Source: Eubacterium sp. (lineage in GTDB: Bacteria > Bacillota > Clostridia > Lachnospirales > Lachnospiraceae). From it: 64,000 nt of DNA. Both the position numbers and the translations under genes were made by a program. The stretch covers positions 20,928-84,927 of the forward strand of contig JAILRB010000052.1 of NCBI GenBank assembly GCA_024698585.1, in the 5' to 3' direction. Of this stretch, positions 28,840-38,607 are shown piece after piece (positions within the stretch are counted from its first letter, which is position 1; each line of letters begins with the position of its first letter). Below the pieces are notes generated by a model. It was not told the origin of the DNA, did no database searches, and worked only from the letters and a program-made list of their open reading frames with translations.

Positions 28840-30053
28840 ACATTTTAGCAATTGCCTATGCCTGCGAGCCAAATCGAGGCTCAGAGCCGGGGGTGGGATG
28901 GAACTGGGTAAAGTTAATAGCGAACCAGCCGGATGTGAGGATTACCGTGGTGACCAGAGCGAACAATAAACCGGTAATCGACAAGTATCTGGAAGAAAAA
29001 GATGATATGAAGGCGGAGTTTCTTTACTATGATCTGCCGCAGAGCGTCTTGAAATACAAGCATGGAGACCGAGGAATAAAATTATTCTTTACCCTGTGGC
29101 AAAAAGGCGTGATTAAGTATCTGAAGAAAAATGTGACATTGGATGACTATGACTTGGTATGGGACTTCAATTTTGGAAGTTTGAATCTTCCGTTATATAC
29201 CTATAAATTGAAAAAGCGTTATGTTGTAGGTCCGGTAAGTACAAAAAAGAAAATGCCGAAGCCGTATATTAATGAATTGTCAACGAAAGCGAAAATGAAG
29301 TATTTGTTGCAGCAGGTGTTAAAGGAGCACCTTTTCCTAAACCCTGTTGTCTGGAAGGCTTTGAAAAAGTCGGACAGAGTGGTACTATGTAATGAGATGT
29401 CCAGGGAGTTTTTGCCGAAGACGAAACAGGTCGGAGCAGAAGTTGTATTTCACAATGGTCTGGTGCGAGAGGATTATCCGGATGTTTCAGTAGAACAGCA
29501 TGGTGAAAAATTGGAAATGATTTATTCCGGTCGGCTGATTGATACGAAGAATCTGGAAACTGCCATTGAGGCCTTGAAAATAGTCAAGGAAGCGGGGAAG
29601 GATTTTTCGCTTGATATTTTCGGGAAAGGGCCGCTTAAGGAAAAACTTCAGAGAATGGTGAAGACATATGGATTAGAACAGGAAATTGTATTTCATCAGA
29701 AAGTGACTCAGAAGGAATTGTTTGAGGAATATACGAAAAAAGACATTTATTTGTTCCCGAGTCTTTTGGAAATTTCATCCACTTCCGTAATGGAAGCAAT
29801 GTATTGTGGATTGTTACCAATTTGTTTGGAAATACGATGTATGGATTTCATTTTCAAGGATTCGCCGATTGTAAAAGTTCCTTGCATTAGTCCAAAAGAA
29901 GATGCAAAAGCTTTAGCAGAGGCGATGCTTGCATTGACGCCGGAGGAAATATTCCAAAAGCGGAAGGAGAGTCGGAAGAAAGCGGAAGAGAGTTTTCTTT
30001 GGGAAACCAGGGAGGCTACTGTGAAGGAACTTCTTGAGAGGATTAGAGAATAA
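28836..30053 (+). CDS. GT4-family glycosyltransferase
   Basis: 405 residues. MNILAIAYACEPNRGSEPGV repeats the signature seen at 26483, so the two are probably paralogues with different linkages. The donor half shows MIYSGRLIDTKNLETAIEA, FGKGPLKEKLQR and FPSLLEISSTSVMEAM. It overlaps the preceding gene by four bases and the following gene by one base (TAATG), a tightly coupled run of transferases. Confidence 0.83.
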   Translation: MNILAIAYACEPNRGSEPGVGWNWVKLIANQPDVRITVVTRANNKPVIDKYLEEKDDMKAEFLYYDLPQSVLKYKHGDRGIKLFFTLWQKGVIKYLKKNVTLDDYDLVWDFNFGSLNLPLYTYKLKKRYVVGPVSTKKKMPKPYINELSTKAKMKYLLQQVLKEHLFLNPVVWKALKKSDRVVLCNEMSREFLPKTKQVGAEVVFHNGLVREDYPDVSVEQHGEKLEMIYSGRLIDTKNLETAIEALKIVKEAGKDFSLDIFGKGPLKEKLQRMVKTYGLEQEIVFHQKVTQKELFEEYTKKDIYLFPSLLEISSTSVMEAMYCGLLPICLEIRCMDFIFKDSPIVKVPCISPKEDAKALAEAMLALTPEEIFQKRKESRKKAEESFLWETREATVKELLERIRE

Positions 30054-30892
30054 TGCAGAAAGTATCAGCAATTATTTTAAATTATAATAGTAGTAAGGAC
30101 TGTGAAAAATGTATTTCCTTTTTGCAGAAACAGGATTATGAAGATTTTGAAATTATTTTGGTGGATAATAATTCTTCCGATGAAAAGGAAGAAGAACGTC
30201 TGCAGTCCTTATGTGAAAAGACGGATGTCGGGTTAATCGTGAACAGAGAAAATCTCGGCTATGCTGCAGGAAACAATATTGGATTGCGAGAAGCCGTGGC
30301 GAAAGGTGCTCGCTGGTGTATGATTATTAATCCGGATGTTGAGTTAAGGGATTCTGACTATATTCGTCATATGATTGAAAGAATAAATGATTATGATGAT
30401 GTTGCCATTGCGGCCAGCAGTGTGGTCATGCCGGATGGACAATTACAGAATCCGCAGAAGGAATCCACATTTTTCTATGATGTGTTATGGCCATTGCAAT
30501 ATTTAAAAAAGAAAGAAGAAAATTCCAATTGGAATGTGGAAAAGCAGGAAACGAAATATTGTGAAAAGATATCTGGGTGTTGCCTGTTCCTGAACAGCGA
30601 GTTCCTAAAGGAAATCAATTATCTGGACGAATATACCTTTTTATATTGTGAGGAAGCAATTGTGTGCCGACAGGCGATTCAGCGTGGAAAACATGTGCTG
30701 TATGTTCATGATTGTACAGCTTATCATGAACACATTGCAAAAGAAAAGAGTCCTGCAAAGGGGCGCATGAAAATATTCTTAAAGAGCAGACGCTATTTTA
30801 TTAGAAAATACAGTGGTTATAATAAAGTGCAGATTGCACTGGCACTGTGTTCCAATAAGATTGAGGAATGGATATGGAATCTTAAGGGGTAG
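30053..30892 (+). CDS. GT2-family glycosyltransferase
   Basis: 279 residues. GT-A fold: SAIILNYNSSKDCEKCISFL, ILVDNNSSDEKEE, NLGYAAGNNIGL and the DXD-equivalent IINPDVEL. The NxGYxxGxNxG pattern is typical of rhamnosyltransferase-like (WbbL/RfbF) GT2 enzymes, so dTDP-rhamnose made by the rml genes may be the donor. This is inference. Confidence 0.82.
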   Translation: MQKVSAIILNYNSSKDCEKCISFLQKQDYEDFEIILVDNNSSDEKEEERLQSLCEKTDVGLIVNRENLGYAAGNNIGLREAVAKGARWCMIINPDVELRDSDYIRHMIERINDYDDVAIAASSVVMPDGQLQNPQKESTFFYDVLWPLQYLKKKEENSNWNVEKQETKYCEKISGCCLFLNSEFLKEINYLDEYTFLYCEEAIVCRQAIQRGKHVLYVHDCTAYHEHIAKEKSPAKGRMKIFLKSRRYFIRKYSGYNKVQIALALCSNKIEEWIWNLKG

Positions 30893-30952
30893 GTGGAAAA
30901 ACGAAGAAGAAAAGTGCCTTCTGTTTGAAACAAGAGGCAGTAGGAGAAGAAG

Positions 30953-32260
30953 ATGCAGATTAAAATAAATACAAAAACAGAAATCATGTGGATTGTTGTT
31001 GCGCTGTATCTGTTGAAGAGATATGTGATAGAAGTGGAAATGTTTTTCTTGTTAATGGCAGGAGTTCTTGCCATTTATACACTTAGAAAGCAGGCAATCT
31101 CTATTCCAAAAATACCGGGATTGTGGATTTATGTGGCTCTTTTAGGATTTATGTGTGTGTTAGGAACAATAAATCACCCGATTTCTCTTGTGGAAAGAGA
31201 CGCGTTTTATGAATTTTATCCGGTTTTATATTTGTTTTTTGGATATTATATTTTTGATTATTATAGAAACCATGATAAATCCATATGGAAAACGGTTTGT
31301 TTGTGCTTGTTCATATCCACAGTCGTGTGTTTGATTCGAGGTGTGGCAGAGGTTTCCGTCGGTGCAAACTTTGGGATGTTTCGAGACGCATTTAGCGCAG
31401 AAGTGCAGAACATTTCGGTAATTGCGCCGATACTAATGTGCAGAACGTTCCTTTACAAGGAAGAAACATTTTCCAAATCGAAAGATTTATTTCTTTGCTT
31501 GGCATGGGGAGCTCAGATGCTTCTGAATTTGAGTCGAGTTGCAATCGTAAATGTTTTTGCGGGAATTATTATTATGTTTCTTTGCGGAACAATCAGTGGA
31601 AAAATTAAAACGAAAAACTATTTCAGGGTATTTGTGATGGTGGCAGTTTTGGTCGCAATGGGTGGATTGATTTTTTCTGTTATGCCGAAAGATGCTACAG
31701 ACAGACTGGCAGAAAAAATAGAAAATACCTTTACAGAAATTAATGCGAAAAAAACTTATGGAACCAGCGGTGATGCTCAGACAGACTGGAGAGGTTATGA
31801 AATTCAATGTGCGCAGAATCAGTGGAGTAAATATTCCACAATGGAACAGATTTTCGGGAAGGGAAATGGAACGCTGATTAGCATTCATTATGTTCCGGAA
31901 GCATGGAAAGACACTGTGGAAATTCAGAATCAAAAATTAGGTGTAACCATTCTTCATAATACGTATTATACATATCTGATTAAAGGTGGTGTATTATCCA
32001 TTTTGATATTGCTGTATTTCATCGGAGCAAACCTGATTCGAGGGGTACGAAGAATCAAGAGCCAGGACAAGGAGACGATTTTCTGGGGAATTGTATTGAT
32101 TGCGATATCTTTAGCGATTCTGACGAATGCCTACGTTGTAAGAACGATGATTAGCAAGGGAAGCGAAATGATGATCATCATTCTGGTGGGATGGATTAAC
32201 GCAAGGTTGAATGAACCAAGAAACATTGGAAAAACTGAAGTGGAAATGCGAGAAGTATAG
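30953..32260 (+). CDS. O-antigen polymerase-type membrane protein (Wzy)
   Basis: 435 residues, about ten to eleven membrane segments, one larger extracytoplasmic loop (about residues 250-320, containing TSGDAQTDWRGYEIQ). The layout is that of Wzy polymerases, which join lipid-linked repeat units on the outer face. AGGAG precedes the ATG. The position right before the Wzx flippase supports the assignment. Wzy proteins vary so much that sequence motifs alone cannot prove the function. Confidence 0.75.
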   Translation: MQIKINTKTEIMWIVVALYLLKRYVIEVEMFFLLMAGVLAIYTLRKQAISIPKIPGLWIYVALLGFMCVLGTINHPISLVERDAFYEFYPVLYLFFGYYIFDYYRNHDKSIWKTVCLCLFISTVVCLIRGVAEVSVGANFGMFRDAFSAEVQNISVIAPILMCRTFLYKEETFSKSKDLFLCLAWGAQMLLNLSRVAIVNVFAGIIIMFLCGTISGKIKTKNYFRVFVMVAVLVAMGGLIFSVMPKDATDRLAEKIENTFTEINAKKTYGTSGDAQTDWRGYEIQCAQNQWSKYSTMEQIFGKGNGTLISIHYVPEAWKDTVEIQNQKLGVTILHNTYYTYLIKGGVLSILILLYFIGANLIRGVRRIKSQDKETIFWGIVLIAISLAILTNAYVVRTMISKGSEMMIIILVGWINARLNEPRNIGKTEVEMREV

Positions 32261-32277
32261 AGTAATTGGAGAAGAAA

Positions 32278-33723
32278 TTGGATTCAGGTATTAAGGGAAA
32301 GACAATCTCCGGATTTTTCTGGAGATTTATGGAGCGATGCGGAGCACAAGGAGTGAACTTTGTAGTTACCATTGTGTTGGCAAGACTTCTTGCTCCGAAA
32401 TTATATGGAACAATTGCATTAGTGACGGTCTTTACGGCAATTTTGCAGATTTTCGTGGACAGCGGGATGGGAAATGCACTGATTCAGAAAAAGGATTCCG
32501 ATGATGTGGATTTCTCCAGCGTGTTTTATTTTAATATCACAATGTGTAGTATTTTATATATCGGCATGTTCTTTTCGGCACCACTCATTGCTGAATTTTA
32601 CCAACGGCCGGAATTAGTACCTGTTGTTAGGGTGATGAGTCTGACGCTGGTGATTTCCGGAGTGAAGAATATTCAGCAGGCATACGTCTCAAAGCATATG
32701 CTGTTTAAGAAATTCTTCTTTTCCACATTAGGGGGAACCATTGCGGCGGCAATTGTTGGGATAAGCATGGCATATGCCGGCTTTGGTGTCTGGGCTTTAG
32801 TGGCACAGGATTTGACGAATAAATGTATTGATACCATTGTGCTTTGGATTACCGTGAAGTGGAGACCAAGGTTGCTGTTTTCCTGGGAGCGGTTGAAAGG
32901 CTTGATTTCTTATGGTTGGAAATTATTGGTTTCCGGATTGATTGATACTGTTTACAATAATGTAAGACAGTTAATTATTGGTAAAATGTATACGCCGGAG
33001 GATTTGGGGCTGTTTAATAAAGGACAGCAACTTCCGACAACGATTGTGAATAATATTAATACATCTATTGATAGTGTATTGTTTCCGGCAATGTCTTCGC
33101 AGCAGGACAGTAGGGAACGGGTTAAAAGTATGACCAGACGTTCCATTAAGGTAAGCAGTTACATCATGTGGCCGTTGATGTTGGGGCTTTCTTTTACGGC
33201 AACGACAATTATCAGCCTACTGATGACAGATAAGTGGTTAGGCGCAGTGGTTTATCTACGGGTGTTTTGCATTACATATGCGTTTTATCCGATTCACACC
33301 GCTAATTTGAATGCCATTAAAGCGATGGGACGAAGTGACATTTATATGAAACTGGAAATTATGAAAAAAGGATTCGGCCTGGCCACTATGCTGGTGACGA
33401 TGTTCATCAGCGTCAAAGCGATGGCATACAGTCTCTTATTGGTCAGCGTGGTAAGCCAGATCATCAATGCATGGCCGAACAGAAAACTGTTAGGATACAG
33501 TTATTGGGAACAAATAAAAGATATTTTGCCGGCAATTATCGTTTCATTGATTGCATGCATTTGTATTGTGCCGCTTAACTTCATGGCGATTCCTAAAATC
33601 ATCAAATTGACGGTACAAGTAGTGATTGCGGCAAGTGTTTATATAGGAATATCAAAAGTGTTCAAGATGGAAGCTTTTCGTTACATCTGCAGTACGGCAA
33701 AAGAGTTTAAGAAGAAGGCTTAA
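32278..33723 (+). CDS. Wzx-type polysaccharide flippase (MOP superfamily)
   Basis: 481 residues, about twelve membrane segments. SGFFWRFMERCGAQGVNFVV and VLARLLAPKLYGTIALVTVF are typical of Wzx/RfbX/TuaB-like exporters that flip undecaprenyl-linked repeat units. The TTG at 32278 is chosen because GGAG lies exactly 6 nt before it; a TTG at 32266 lies over that site and is rejected. It follows wzy by 17 nt. The codon usage is like that of the GT genes, but the next gene begins an AT-richer block. Confidence 0.85.
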   Translation: MDSGIKGKTISGFFWRFMERCGAQGVNFVVTIVLARLLAPKLYGTIALVTVFTAILQIFVDSGMGNALIQKKDSDDVDFSSVFYFNITMCSILYIGMFFSAPLIAEFYQRPELVPVVRVMSLTLVISGVKNIQQAYVSKHMLFKKFFFSTLGGTIAAAIVGISMAYAGFGVWALVAQDLTNKCIDTIVLWITVKWRPRLLFSWERLKGLISYGWKLLVSGLIDTVYNNVRQLIIGKMYTPEDLGLFNKGQQLPTTIVNNINTSIDSVLFPAMSSQQDSRERVKSMTRRSIKVSSYIMWPLMLGLSFTATTIISLLMTDKWLGAVVYLRVFCITYAFYPIHTANLNAIKAMGRSDIYMKLEIMKKGFGLATMLVTMFISVKAMAYSLLLVSVVSQIINAWPNRKLLGYSYWEQIKDILPAIIVSLIACICIVPLNFMAIPKIIKLTVQVVIAASVYIGISKVFKMEAFRYICSTAKEFKKKA

Positions 33724-33754
33724 TTAATGAAAAGACAAAGGGATAGGTAAAAAA

Positions 33755-34690
33755 ATGGAGTTAATGCTTAGCGTCTATGTTCCGGTGTTTAATCATGAAA
33801 AATATATTGTTCAAGCGTTAGACAGTATATTACAGCAAGAAACAGAGTATTCGTATGAAATTCTGGTAGGGGAAGATTGCTCGACTGATAATACAAGAAA
33901 TGTGTTAAAAAAATATGAGAAAGAGCATCCCGGAAAGTTGAAAGTTTTTTATCGGGAACATAATATGCATCACGAAGAAATTAGAAATTCTACAGATTTA
34001 CGAAAGAGATGTAAAGGAAAATATATCATTTCCCTAGAGGGAGATGATTTTTGGACTGATTCCAAAAAAATTCAAAAACAAATTGATTTTTTAGAAAAAC
34101 ATCCTGAATATTTGGGTGTATGTCATCGATGTGTCGTTGTGGGGAGTGATTCAAAACCAAATGGCGAGAAATACCAAGAATGTGAATTCTCGGAGTATTC
34201 TTTAAAACATTATGTTAGTGAGATAATGCCGGGACAATTAGCAACTTTGATGTATCGTAATCCAGAAAAAATGCAAGAAATCGATAAGAGTTTAATGTAT
34301 AAAAGTTTGATCCCAGGAGATCGATTGATTTATTTCACATTAGCATCTTATGGAAAAATTTTTTGTATGCAGGATGTGATGAGTGCATATCGTCACATAA
34401 AAAATGAAGGGGTTAGTTTTAGCGCAACGTTAAAATATAATTTTGAACAAAGTGAAAATTGGAATCACGAGGTATGTGAATATGCAAAAAAAATTAAAAA
34501 CAAGGAATCCATAAAATATGCAAAATTATTGTATTTAAGAAATATAATGATTGCAGTGAAACAGAAGGATTGTACGAAAAGGAATGCGTTTAGACTTTTT
34601 CGAAAGAATGATGGAAATATTACAACGGTTTTAGTTTACATAAGATGTTGGGTAAATCATCATATTTTTCATAAAAGAATATGGGTATAA
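33755..34690 (+). CDS. GT2-family glycosyltransferase
   Basis: 311 residues. LMLSVYVPVFNHEKYIVQAL, EILVGEDCSTDNT and SLEGDDFWTD (DXD) mark a GT2 enzyme of the capsule type. It opens the AT-richer block 33755-37468. AGGGATAGG precedes the ATG. The 3' end overlaps the upstream part of the next frame but not its chosen start. Confidence 0.82.
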   Translation: MELMLSVYVPVFNHEKYIVQALDSILQQETEYSYEILVGEDCSTDNTRNVLKKYEKEHPGKLKVFYREHNMHHEEIRNSTDLRKRCKGKYIISLEGDDFWTDSKKIQKQIDFLEKHPEYLGVCHRCVVVGSDSKPNGEKYQECEFSEYSLKHYVSEIMPGQLATLMYRNPEKMQEIDKSLMYKSLIPGDRLIYFTLASYGKIFCMQDVMSAYRHIKNEGVSFSATLKYNFEQSENWNHEVCEYAKKIKNKESIKYAKLLYLRNIMIAVKQKDCTKRNAFRLFRKNDGNITTVLVYIRCWVNHHIFHKRIWV

Positions 34691-34710
34691 AAAAGAAATG
34701 GAGTTTCGAT

Positions 34711-35718
34711 ATGAATATTTTGTTAACATCAGTGGGACGAAGAAGTTATTTGGTCAATTACTTTAAGAAAGAATTGAATAGAGATGGAAAAGTACATGTG
34801 ATGAATAGTTCGGACCTTTCGCCGGCATTTGTTGTTGCGGATTGTGCTACGGTTTCTCCTTTGATTTATGACAAGGAATATATTCCGTTTCTTTTGAACT
34901 ATTGTCAAAAGAATAATATTCGTGCAATTATTCCGCTGTTGGATATTGATGTTCCTGTTTTAGCAACTGCCAGAGAACAGTTTGAAAAAATAGGTACAGA
35001 GTTAATTGTTGCAAGTGCAGATTTTGCAAAGATCTGTAATGATAAATGGTTAACTTATCGATTTCTTAAGGAAAATGATTTTCACACTGCTAAGTCCTAT
35101 ATTGATTTAGAAAAAGTGGTTTGTGATTTGAGAGAAAAAAAAATTGAATATCCAGTAATTGTGAAGCCAAGGTGGGGAATGGGATCAATTGCCGTGTATG
35201 AAGCAGACGATGAAGTAGAATTGCGTTTTTTCTATGAAAAGGCGAAAAGGAATATTATGAAGTCGTATCTGAAATACGAATCCCAAGAAAAACTAGAGGA
35301 AAGTGTTTTGATTCAACAAAAACTTAAAGGACAAGAATATGGTATGGATATTATGAACGACTTATCAGGAAAATTCGCAGGGATTTCAGTGAAGATGAAG
35401 TATGCGATGAGATCAGGAGAAACGGATTGTGCCATTACTGTTGATTCTGTTAGATTTAAAAATGAAGGAAAGCGGTTATCGGAAATATCGAAGCATATTG
35501 GAAATTTGGATGTTGATGTGTTTGAAGTGGATGATACACCGTATATTTTAGAAATGAATGCAAGATTTGGAGGCGGATATCCGTTTAGTCATATTGCAGG
35601 TGTGAACTTGCCGAAAGCTATCATTCAATGGCTGAAAGGTGAAGCAATTGATCCGGAAATTTTGAAACCAAGAATTGGCGTCCGTGCACATAAAGATATT
35701 GAAATTATAGAATTGTAA
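34711..35718 (+). CDS. ATP-grasp ligase (CarB/PylC-like)
   Basis: 335 residues from the ATG at 34711 (GGAG 7 nt upstream). N-terminal pre-ATP-grasp strand NILLTSVGRRSYLVNYF, ATP-grasp lysine loop VIVKPRWGMGSI, and metal-binding EMNARFGGGYPFSHIAGVN. The fold activates a carboxylate as acyl-phosphate and joins it to an amine or thiol. In a surface-polysaccharide operon it could attach an amino acid or other acid to a sugar amine. It sits directly before a formyltransferase and a PLP enzyme, and the three are probably functionally linked. The substrate is not known. Confidence 0.72.
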   Translation: MNILLTSVGRRSYLVNYFKKELNRDGKVHVMNSSDLSPAFVVADCATVSPLIYDKEYIPFLLNYCQKNNIRAIIPLLDIDVPVLATAREQFEKIGTELIVASADFAKICNDKWLTYRFLKENDFHTAKSYIDLEKVVCDLREKKIEYPVIVKPRWGMGSIAVYEADDEVELRFFYEKAKRNIMKSYLKYESQEKLEESVLIQQKLKGQEYGMDIMNDLSGKFAGISVKMKYAMRSGETDCAITVDSVRFKNEGKRLSEISKHIGNLDVDVFEVDDTPYILEMNARFGGGYPFSHIAGVNLPKAIIQWLKGEAIDPEILKPRIGVRAHKDIEIIEL

Positions 35719-35730
35719 AGTGAGGAAAAA

Positions 35731-36501
35731 ATGGAACAAAAAAATGTGATAATTTTTGGAGATTTGCCGATTGCAACAAAAGTTGCAGAATGGATATTGA
35801 ATCAAGAACAATTAAAACTAGTGGCATGCGTTGTTTCAGGAAAAAGTGTTCACAATAACGATCCATGGAATGATGTGCCATTGTTGAGGGATTTCTGTGA
35901 AAAAAAGGATATTAAAGTGATTGAAGATATGGATGAGTTGCTGCAGTTGGAAGAACGATTAGATTTAGGACTTTCATGCAGATTTGCAAAGTTTATTAAT
36001 AAAAAAGTTTTGAAATCATTCAGTGTTGGGATTGTTAATTTACATGGAGGGTTATTACCTGAATTTGGAGGATTGTATTCATGTAACTTTTCTATTTTGA
36101 TGGGTAACGGTATCGGTGGTGGAACAATTCATTGGATGGACGAAAAAATTGATACCGGAAACATTATTAGAAGGTGTGAATTTGAAATATTACCAGAGGA
36201 CACGGCTTATGACGTGTTTCAAAAAACACAAGTTACCCTATACGATAATTTAATTGAATTGATATTGCCGATTGCCAATGGTGAAGCTGTTGAGTCGATA
36301 TCTCAAAAAAATATGTTGGAACAGGGATTTGTGCATAAGTATTTCGATAAAAACAGCATCTTTGATTATAAAGAAATCAATGCGAACGATGATGAAGAGA
36401 CAATATTGAAAAAAGTTAGGGCATTTGATTTTCCGGGGTATGAACCGGCTTTTATGATGATAAATGGGAAAAAAGTGTATATGAGATTGTCAAGTGACTG
36501 A
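35731..36501 (+). CDS. Formyltransferase-fold enzyme, probable sugar N-formyltransferase
   Basis: 256 residues, the size of the catalytic part of sugar N-formyltransferases. The formyltransferase triad is present: Asn and His in VNLHGGLLPEFGG and Asp in DEKIDTGNIIRR. These enzymes move a formyl group from N10-formyltetrahydrofolate to an amine. Close relatives (VioF, FdtF, WlaRD) act on dTDP-amino sugars such as dTDP-Qui4N. A DegT aminotransferase that could make the amino sugar lies 1 kb downstream. The start at 35731 has GAGGA before it. AT-rich like its neighbours. Confidence 0.78.
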   Translation: MEQKNVIIFGDLPIATKVAEWILNQEQLKLVACVVSGKSVHNNDPWNDVPLLRDFCEKKDIKVIEDMDELLQLEERLDLGLSCRFAKFINKKVLKSFSVGIVNLHGGLLPEFGGLYSCNFSILMGNGIGGGTIHWMDEKIDTGNIIRRCEFEILPEDTAYDVFQKTQVTLYDNLIELILPIANGEAVESISQKNMLEQGFVHKYFDKNSIFDYKEINANDDEETILKKVRAFDFPGYEPAFMMINGKKVYMRLSSD

Positions 36502-36517
36502 GGCAGGAGACATAAAT

Positions 36518-37468
36518 ATGGAAATAAGAAAAACACCAATTGATTATATTGGTAAAGTAGGGAAAAATGATCTCTATATCAAAAGAGATGATTTGATTCC
36601 ATTCTCTTTTGGCGGAAACAAAGTTAGAATTGCAAAAGAGTTATTGGAAGATATGAAAACGCAAAAATGTGACATTATGATTGGCTATGGTAATAGTAGA
36701 TCAAATCTAAGCAGAGCGATTGCTAATATGACTGCATCAGAAGGTATAGAGTGTCATATTGTTTCTTCTTTAGGAACGGATGATGAAAGGGTGACAACTG
36801 CAAATAGTCATATGGTGAGTCTATGCAATGCAACATTTCATTTTTGTGAAAATAGAAATGTTGCAGAAACTGTAGAACGTGTATTGGAACAATGTAAGGA
36901 AAAAGGGAAAAAGCCCTATTATATTTACGGAAACAAATACGGCGAGGGAAATGAAGCTGTTCCGGTTGGGGCGTATAGAAAAGCTTACAAGGAAATTGAG
37001 GAAGAAGGGCAGTTCGATTACATTTTTCTGGCAACTGGAACGGGAATGACTCAAAGTGGTTTAATCGTGGGGAAAAATGAAATGCAGGGCAAAGAAAAAA
37101 TCATAGGAATATCTATTGCAAGAGAGTCTGAGAATGAAAAGAAGATTATAAAAAAAATGATAGATGTATACTGTGAAAAAAATGCAATAGAAAAAATAAC
37201 GGACGAAATCAATGTAATAGATGATTATGTTATGGAAGGATATGGAAAACATAATCAAAATGTACTTGAAATCATTCGCGAGATGTTTGTAAAAAAAGGA
37301 ATTCCGTTGGATATGACTTATACAGGAAAGGCATATTATGGAATGATTGAGTACATAAAAAAACATCAATTAGAGAATAAAAAAATTTTGTTTCTTCACA
37401 CTGGAGGGACTCCTTTATTTTTTGATGTACTAGGGAAATTTCAGTTAAGTGAAAACGAATGCTTTTGA
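36518..37468 (+). CDS. PLP-dependent enzyme of the D-cysteine desulfhydrase / ACC deaminase group
   Basis: 316 residues from the ATG at 36518 (AGGAG 8 nt upstream; GTG at 36494 rejected). Fold-type II features: LYIKRDDLIPFSFGGNKVR with the Schiff-base lysine, YGNSRSNLSRAIANM as the phosphate-side loop, and FLATGTGMTQSG. Family members break down D-cysteine, L-cysteate or ACC. In this operon a biosynthetic or amino-acid-supplying role for the ATP-grasp enzyme is a guess. Overlap with the formyltransferase frame is avoided by the chosen start; 16 nt separate them. Confidence 0.72.
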   Translation: MEIRKTPIDYIGKVGKNDLYIKRDDLIPFSFGGNKVRIAKELLEDMKTQKCDIMIGYGNSRSNLSRAIANMTASEGIECHIVSSLGTDDERVTTANSHMVSLCNATFHFCENRNVAETVERVLEQCKEKGKKPYYIYGNKYGEGNEAVPVGAYRKAYKEIEEEGQFDYIFLATGTGMTQSGLIVGKNEMQGKEKIIGISIARESENEKKIIKKMIDVYCEKNAIEKITDEINVIDDYVMEGYGKHNQNVLEIIREMFVKKGIPLDMTYTGKAYYGMIEYIKKHQLENKKILFLHTGGTPLFFDVLGKFQLSENECF

Positions 37469-37482
37469 AAAGGAGATTAAAA

Positions 37483-38598
37483 ATGTCTAATAAACCAATT
37501 TATGTAGTAAAACCTTCTCTGCCTCCGTTAGAGGAGTATGTGGAAGAAATCAAGGATATGTGGGAAACCGGAATTATGACGCATCAGGGGCCGAAGCACC
37601 AGAGATTGCAGAAGGAACTGCAGGAATACATGGATGCGGAAAACATTACCTTGTTTGGAAATGGGCACCAGGCAATGGAACTGGGAATCCAGTCGATGAA
37701 GCTGGAAGGGGAGGTAATCACAACCCCATTTACGTTTGGATCCACCACTCAGGCGATTTTAAGAAATGGGCTTACTCCGGTTTATTGTGACATTAAGGAA
37801 GATGACTTCACAATTGACTGTGACAAAATCGAAGAACTGATTACGGAGAAGACCTGCGCAATTCTTCCGGTGCATGTATATGGAAACATGTGTGATGTGG
37901 AACGAATTCGGGAAATCGCAGAAAAACATCATTTGAAAGTGATTTATGATGGAGCACATGCCTTCGGAGAAATTTATAAGGGAGTGAATGCTGCGAATTT
38001 TGGTGACATGACGATGTTCAGTTTTCATGCAACGAAGGTGTTTAATACTGTCGAAGGTGGCTGTATTGTATACAGAGATGGAAGCTTGACGCAATATCTG
38101 GAAGGGCTTCGTCAGTTTGGTCAGATTGTTGGAACAGAAAGCACTCCTTATGTGGGGACCAATGCGAAATTAACAGATATGCACGCAGCTATGGGATTGT
38201 GCAATCTGAAGCATTTCGATGAATATATCGAGAAAAGAAAGAAAGTTGTCGAGAGATATCGGGAAAGACTAGCCGGTGTGGAAGGATTAAAACTGAGTGT
38301 GGTACAGGATGATTTGAAATCCAATTATGCGTACTTCCCGTTGGTAATTGAAGAAGAAAAGACCGGAATCACCAGGGAAATGATTACGGAGAAGTTGAAA
38401 GAAAATAACATTTTTGTCAGAAGATATTTCTATCCGTTGTGTAGTGACTTTGAAGTGGTAAAAAATATGGGAATTCAATCAAATGTTCCGGTAGCAAAAT
38501 ATATTTCAGAACGGGTGATTACATTACCGGATTATTCTGATTTAACGATTCAGGAAGTGGATGAAATTTGTGACATCATTTTATCATTTTATAAATAG
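37483..38598 (+). CDS. DegT/DnrJ/EryC1-type sugar aminotransferase
   Basis: 371 residues from the ATG at 37483 (AAGGAG 7 nt upstream). YVVKPSLPPLEEYVEEIKDM, LFGNGHQAMELGIQSM, ILPVHVYGNMCDVERI and the PLP lysine in FSFHATKVFNTVEGG put it close to the DesI/VioA type, which aminates C4 of dTDP-4-keto-6-deoxyglucose. The input could come from RmlB directly, or from the 2,3-dehydratase and reductase route encoded in the next two genes. The composition returns to that of the main island here. Confidence 0.85.
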   Translation: MSNKPIYVVKPSLPPLEEYVEEIKDMWETGIMTHQGPKHQRLQKELQEYMDAENITLFGNGHQAMELGIQSMKLEGEVITTPFTFGSTTQAILRNGLTPVYCDIKEDDFTIDCDKIEELITEKTCAILPVHVYGNMCDVERIREIAEKHHLKVIYDGAHAFGEIYKGVNAANFGDMTMFSFHATKVFNTVEGGCIVYRDGSLTQYLEGLRQFGQIVGTESTPYVGTNAKLTDMHAAMGLCNLKHFDEYIEKRKKVVERYRERLAGVEGLKLSVVQDDLKSNYAYFPLVIEEEKTGITREMITEKLKENNIFVRRYFYPLCSDFEVVKNMGIQSNVPVAKYISERVITLPDYSDLTIQEVDEICDIILSFYK

Positions 38599-38607
38599 GA
38601 GTTAAGT

